From positions 124,001-188,000 of the forward strand of contig JALLLS010000002.1 in NCBI GenBank assembly GCA_025094145.1: a DNA stretch of 64,000 nt. The letters are read 5' to 3'. The notes beneath the pieces were generated by a model. It was given only the letters and a program-made list of their open reading frames with translations, had not been told where the DNA came from and did not search any database. Below, in pieces: positions 59,701-64,000 of the stretch. The position numbers were made by a program, and so were the translations under genes. Each line of letters opens with the position of its first letter. Position 1 is the first letter of the stretch. Origin of the DNA: Spinellus fusiger (lineage: Eukaryota > Mucoromycota > Mucoromycetes > Mucorales > Phycomycetaceae).

Positions 59701-62700
59701 CTTCAAAAAAACATTCGACGATTTGTATACCGTACACGCTATGTTCGTATGCAGGAACTTGCCGTCAAACTACAATGCATTGCAAGACGCAGAGTGGCCT
59801 GTGCAAATATGCTATCTTTGTTAGAAAACAGAGCAGCCCTCACCATACAAAAGAACTGGCGTAGAGTAGTAGAGAGAAGAAAATACCTTGCTATACAGGC
59901 ATTCATCTTCAAACTCCAAGCAGGTCAGTCTATTGAATGAATCAACCATGGAGAAAATCTAATATGAGTTGACCTTTTCTAGTATCTCGTGCTTACAATG
60001 GTCGTCGTCAGTTTGAATTACTGAGAGAGAATCATGCTGCAGTTCAAATCCAGAGACTTGTTAGAGGATGGTAAGCTATCAATCTATACATATATACATA
60101 TATACATGTACATATATATGTATAAATGTATATGCATCCACACCTATAAATATGCACATAAACATACACATGTGTGTCTTTGAAAATACTTATACAAATG
60201 TCTAGGTTTGCTCGGAAACATTACAAGAAGCAGATCAGTATGGTTGTTCATCTTCAATCATGCATCCGAAGACGAGTAGCACACAAAGAGTTGAAGGCCA
60301 TGATTACAGAAGCTCGCTCTGTCGTACATTTCAAGGAGGTTTCTTATGCTCTTGAGAACAAGGTGGTGGAGCTAACACAGACACTGACAGCTGTAAGAGA
60401 TGAAAGAAAAGCAGCCCTGGACAGATCACTGCAGCTAGAAGGTCAAGTAAAGAATTGGTCTGATCGGTATGAAAAGATGGAACGAAAAGCAAAAGGATTT
60501 GAAGAGAGATTACAAGAGCCCACGGTTCCTCAGGCTCAATGGAATACCCTTCAGTCTGAAAAAGACAGCTTAGCAACAGACTACAAGAAGGCTATGGACA
60601 AGATAAAGTCCCAAGATAAGGAACTTTCCCAGATGTTGGAACAGATAGCTGCTCAAAAGGAGAACGTAACCGAACTTCAAAAGTCATTGGAGGAAGCCAA
60701 TGAGCGTGCTAACAAACCATCCAATGAAGCAGAGATAGCCGAACTAAAGAGTCAGATAGCAGCTCTCAAGACTCAACTAGGACAGGCTCTTAATATGTCA
60801 CGTAAACCACAACCACAACCACAGCCTTCAGCAAGTACAAGCAGAGGATTGTCTCCTGCACCTAGATCTATAAGAAATCTATCCCCATCACCAGCTAGCT
60901 TCTTAGATACAGATTCACTCAAGGAGCCTATTCACAAACGTAGTATTTCACCTGCTACTATAGCCATGCCTAGAAGATCACGCCGTAATAGCTCTACAGA
61001 TGTAGTGAAGACACGTCCAAAGACATCTATTGATGCCATTCGACAGACAGATGTATTGAGCAGTAACAAGACACCACGTCCAACTTCTGTCGACCATCTT
61101 ATTAATATTCTGGGTGGTAAAAGTGTTACTGGTGAAAATGGAGAATCCCCTGAAGACGAGGTAATGCATACACACTATCTTAGTATTCCTATTCTTGCTA
61201 ACACCTGTGGAATTAAAGATTCATAGCATACTTCGCGATGAAGATAGCCTTCAAGAAGAAATTCATGAAGGTTTAATCAAGGCATTAAAAATGCCATTGC
61301 CTAGTCTGCAAAACCCTCCTTCACAGAAAGAGATCTTTTTCCCTGCACATATGATCAGCATGTGTGTGACTGAAATGTGGCGACTGAAATATGTTCAAGA
61401 GTCCGAACGCCTTATGTTTACAGTCATGGATACCATCCAGAAACAGTGCCTTGTAAGCATTGCTTTATATCTACCTATGGGTAGAGAGAGAGAGAAGGAA
61501 AAAAAAGGAGCAGAAAGAGAGGGAGGGAAAGGAGAAAGAAGAGAAGAAAGGAGGGGGATACGGATGAGGGTAAGGAATGACAGTAATAGTAACTCGTGTT
61601 CTTGATAGAGCTTCACAGGCGATGATGCTGTTGTTCCCTGTGCTTTCTGGCTAACCAATGTCCATGAATTGTTATCCCTTCTATGTCAAACACTTGAGGA
61701 AATGGAGCAAGGAATGTTCCAAGGAAATGTAAATGGACGTCGTTCAGCAGCTTGGCAGGACTTTGAGAAGCTAGTGAGATCAGTCAAGTATGAAATGCAG
61801 TGCCTGGAAGACAATATATTCCATGCCTGGATGAAGGAGCTCAAAAAACGCTTAAGCAAAATGGTTGTTCCCGCCATTATTGAAGGACAATCACTCCCTG
61901 GCTTCATCACCAGTGACTCTGGTCGATTCTTTAACAAACTCTTGACAGGCTCCTCACAGCCTACCTACAATATGGATGAGCTGCTTAATTTTCTGAACAA
62001 AGTATGGCGTACCATGAAGTGTTATTACATTGAAACATCCGTATCTACACAAGTCTTGACTGAACTTCTCAAGTTGATTGGTGTCACTGCATTTAATGAC
62101 TTGTTGATGCGTAAAAACTTTTCATCTTGGAAGAGAGGTAATTTAACTATATGCGTAAAAAGGGGATATCACTAAGCAATATTTTCCTCGTGTACTATAG
62201 CCATGCAAATACAGTACAACACTACACGTATTGAAGAATGGTGCAAGGGCCATGACATCTCAGAAGGAACCCTACAGCTAGAGCACTTAATACAGACAAC
62301 CAAGTTGTTACAGTTTAAAAAGGCATGTGTTAGCTTGCTGTATTAAACACAGCATAATTAACCATTCTATCCTACCAGGCTTCTTTGGAAGACATTGAGA
62401 ATATCTATGATGTTTGCTGGATTCTTTCACCCACACAGATCCAGAAGCTGATATCACAGTACCATGTTGCTGATTACGAGGTAAAGTAGATGAGTTATGT
62501 GCATTTATAGTCATTTATTTTATTTATTAACATGATTATGATGACCTTTATTTATTTAGAATCCTATTCGACCAGATATATTGAAAGTAGTAGCATCCCA
62601 TGTCGTTAGTGGTGACAAGAGTGACGTTCTACTTCTAGACTCTGTTGCTATTGATGATACCACAAATCCATTCGAGATACCAGGTCCTCGTGAAACACGG

Positions 62701-62901
62701 TCTCAGAAGTACTTGCCTGCATGGGTTAGTGTCTTTTCTCTCTCTCTTTCTCTCAAATGTTTTATGTTTGTCCTTGTAACTTATGTACTCTGCTTTTAGT
62801 TAAATCTAAAACGCCTTCGTCGTCTCACTATAATAACCCAGGCAGCAGCTGCGGCAGCAGTAATCGCAACAACACCTGTTGCCGTAGAAGTTCCGTGCTA
62901 A
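56715..62901 (+). CDS. class V myosin (cargo-carrying actin motor)
   Basis: Many-exon gene, complete here. The motor starts with an SH3-like region, then [15 protein letters not shown], the P-loop GESGAGKT (about residue 178, cut by an intron in its Ser codon), switch [13 protein letters not shown], switch [10 protein letters not shown], the actin-binding part (KPTLGSIFK) and [10 protein letters not shown]. The neck (59648 to about 60330) has several IQ motifs ([34 protein letters not shown]). A short coiled coil ([15 protein letters not shown] to about 60790) and a Ser/Pro-rich linker follow. The tail is a DIL domain (about 61200-62500; [32 protein letters not shown]) of the class V globular tail. 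Fungal class V myosins carry vesicles and organelles along actin to growing tips. The tail ends with an Ala-rich stretch and VEVPC. All key ATPase motifs look intact. Confidence 0.95.
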
Positions 62902-63109
62902 TCTAATTCTTATTATACCAACGAAGCCCTCTTTCATGTTTAAACTTTTTATATATACACACATATATACTGAATATTGTATAAATAGCCCTTATATAGT
63001 CTAATAATTTTACTTTTACCATCAAATGACCTTATACTATGTGTTCTTTTTACAATAATAAGTAACTTTTATCCCAACTATTTTTTAATGGTGTTTGGAG
63101 CTATGCTTA
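62902..63109. other. 3' flank of the myosin gene up to the next element
   Basis: AT-rich, no gene. Ends at the TA (63108-63109) that flanks Fanzor-type element copy 3. Confidence 0.5.
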
Positions 63110-64000
63110 CACACCAGGAGATCTTTAGGATATAAAAGGAAATAGTCGAAATACAATTGTTTAAGAAATGACATTGATTTGAAAAGGAGCAAAAACAAAT
63201 TAAGATGCATTCATGTTATTTTTTAAACAAATAAAGATTATTATGTAGATTTACCTGTAAATATCTGAATCCCAAAGGAAACCACCTTCGATGTAGCGAT
63301 ATATAATATGAATATCTATTCTTCTCGACAGAAGAGAGTTGGTCTGTGGTGACCATTCAAAGCCTCTTCTGTAATTGTATATATATTCTTTTCAGCATTC
63401 ACATCCCTGTTCCAAACAATTCCACAACTTTGGCAAGCGCGGATACTGTTGAAATTTACTAATACCTCGGTGAGATTATGTGCGCTACAATTGTGGCAGA
63501 TCTTTAGAACAAAAAAAGAAAACAGAGTAGCTGTTAGAAGAGCTTTTCATATTGGGTAAGAGGTCAATCAGGTTTACTCTCGATGTAAAGAACTCATCAA
63601 CATCAACCATAAGAAGATCTCTATCTTTTTGTCTCTTTTTTTCAATGATTGATATAAAATTCTCGTCAAACCAACACGATGACCTTTAAACTTGACAGCA
63701 TCTTTTACCTTTATTCCTGTGCCATAAGCAACGACTGGTAGTTTGGTAGGATCATACTCCAATCCTTTTAGGTGCCAATACCCCTTTTCAATAATAAAAC
63801 AGTAAAAATAATTAGTTTGAGATGTATTAATGTACTCTCTGTCTGTTTGTGTCGTATTACCCTTGCACTGGCACCTTCTTTTTGCCTTTGTCTTTGTAAC
63901 GGATTCATTGGGTTTATTATAGTAAAAGAATATAAAATAGAAACTGACTAACATGTCAGACATAATAAACATACACAAACACTCACCAGATCACAACTGT
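63110..64000 (-). mobile_element. TA-flanked TIR element carrying a Fanzor-type gene, copy 3 (runs off window)
   Basis: The left tip CACACCAGGAGATCTTTAGG follows TA. It matches 932-1822 with essentially one net indel and very high identity. The element continues past the right edge of the window, so its tail and right tip are not seen. It lies in the same orientation as copy 1, 62.2 kb away. Confidence 0.75.
63316..63978 (-). pseudogene. TnpB/Fanzor-type RNA-guided nuclease, C-terminal half (copy 3, 5' end outside window)
   Basis: Same layout as copy 1: LPVVAYGTG, KGHRVGL, then VDVDEFFTSR, an intron (63502-63577, 76 nt), ICHNCSAHNL, ACQSCG, NRDVNAEKN, stop at 63316-63318. Here all four zinc Cys, the RuvC-II Glu and the RuvC-III Asp are kept. 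The 2 nt frameshift in the KK-R region (about 63632-63642) is shared with copy 1, so this copy is also broken unless the shift is bypassed by splicing. Its N-terminal part lies beyond the window. It is the best preserved C-terminal domain of the three. Confidence 0.85.

Noticed and set aside
1..64000. tRNA or rRNA genes, CRISPR array
   Set aside because: I looked for GGTTCGA-type B boxes and found them only inside protein-coding exons; no repeat-spacer pattern was seen.

Overview
This 64 kb window is nuclear DNA of a filamentous fungus. Several things point to an early-diverging lineage, most likely Mucoromycota: intergenic DNA is very AT-rich; genes are cut by many 40-80 nt GT-AG introns; there is a chitin deacetylase with a Ser/Ala-rich GPI-type tail, a DUF1752/Reg1-like protein, a class V myosin, and many Tc1/mariner, LINE and TnpB/Fanzor-type remnants. 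The genus cannot be fixed from the sequence alone. I found no rRNA, tRNA or CRISPR array.

Genes, left to right: a polysaccharide (chitin) deacetylase (5654-7941, +); a Reg1-like PP1 regulatory subunit (17843-19339, -), divergent from mitochondrial enoyl reductase ETR1 (19557-20948, +); a small Q-rich protein (21203-21631, +); a small four-CxxC protein (32390-32725, +); a LisH + Q/A-rich + WD40 corepressor of the LEUNIG type (34476-39265, -); a small Ser/Ala-rich GPI-type wall protein (48219-48822, +); glutamate 5-kinase PRO1 (49783-51267, +); a 763-aa disordered orphan (52531-54822, +); and a complete class V myosin with IQ, coiled-coil and DIL parts (56715-62901, +). Together these are housekeeping, cell-wall and regulatory functions. 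They form no visible cluster or pathway.

Between the genes the DNA is dominated by transposon debris. The most interesting part is a family of elements flanked by TA, with short terminal inverted repeats starting CACACC (932-3811, 8058-9199, 11290-13334, a 3' piece at 46020-46658, and one running off the right edge from 63110). Three copies carry the C-terminal half of a TnpB/Fanzor-type RNA-guided nuclease gene: a RuvC-II E-x2-TS motif, a CxxC...CxxC zinc ribbon, and an NRDVNAEKN RuvC-III motif. A conserved 76-79 nt intron sits exactly between TS-R and the zinc ribbon. All copies in view are broken. The family also has a deletion derivative without the nuclease, a conserved 3' flank that could hold a guide RNA, and a second small conserved ORF on the other strand.

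Other transposon layers are a nested element (25632-28800, about 68 bp TIRs) holding a Tc1 transposase pseudogene and a LINE 3' fragment, a second Tc1 pseudogene element (about 28822-30168), and a third (about 45000-45998). The wall-protein gene at 48219 lies between two 204 bp inverted repeats whose arms differ by a tiny 13 bp internal inversion.
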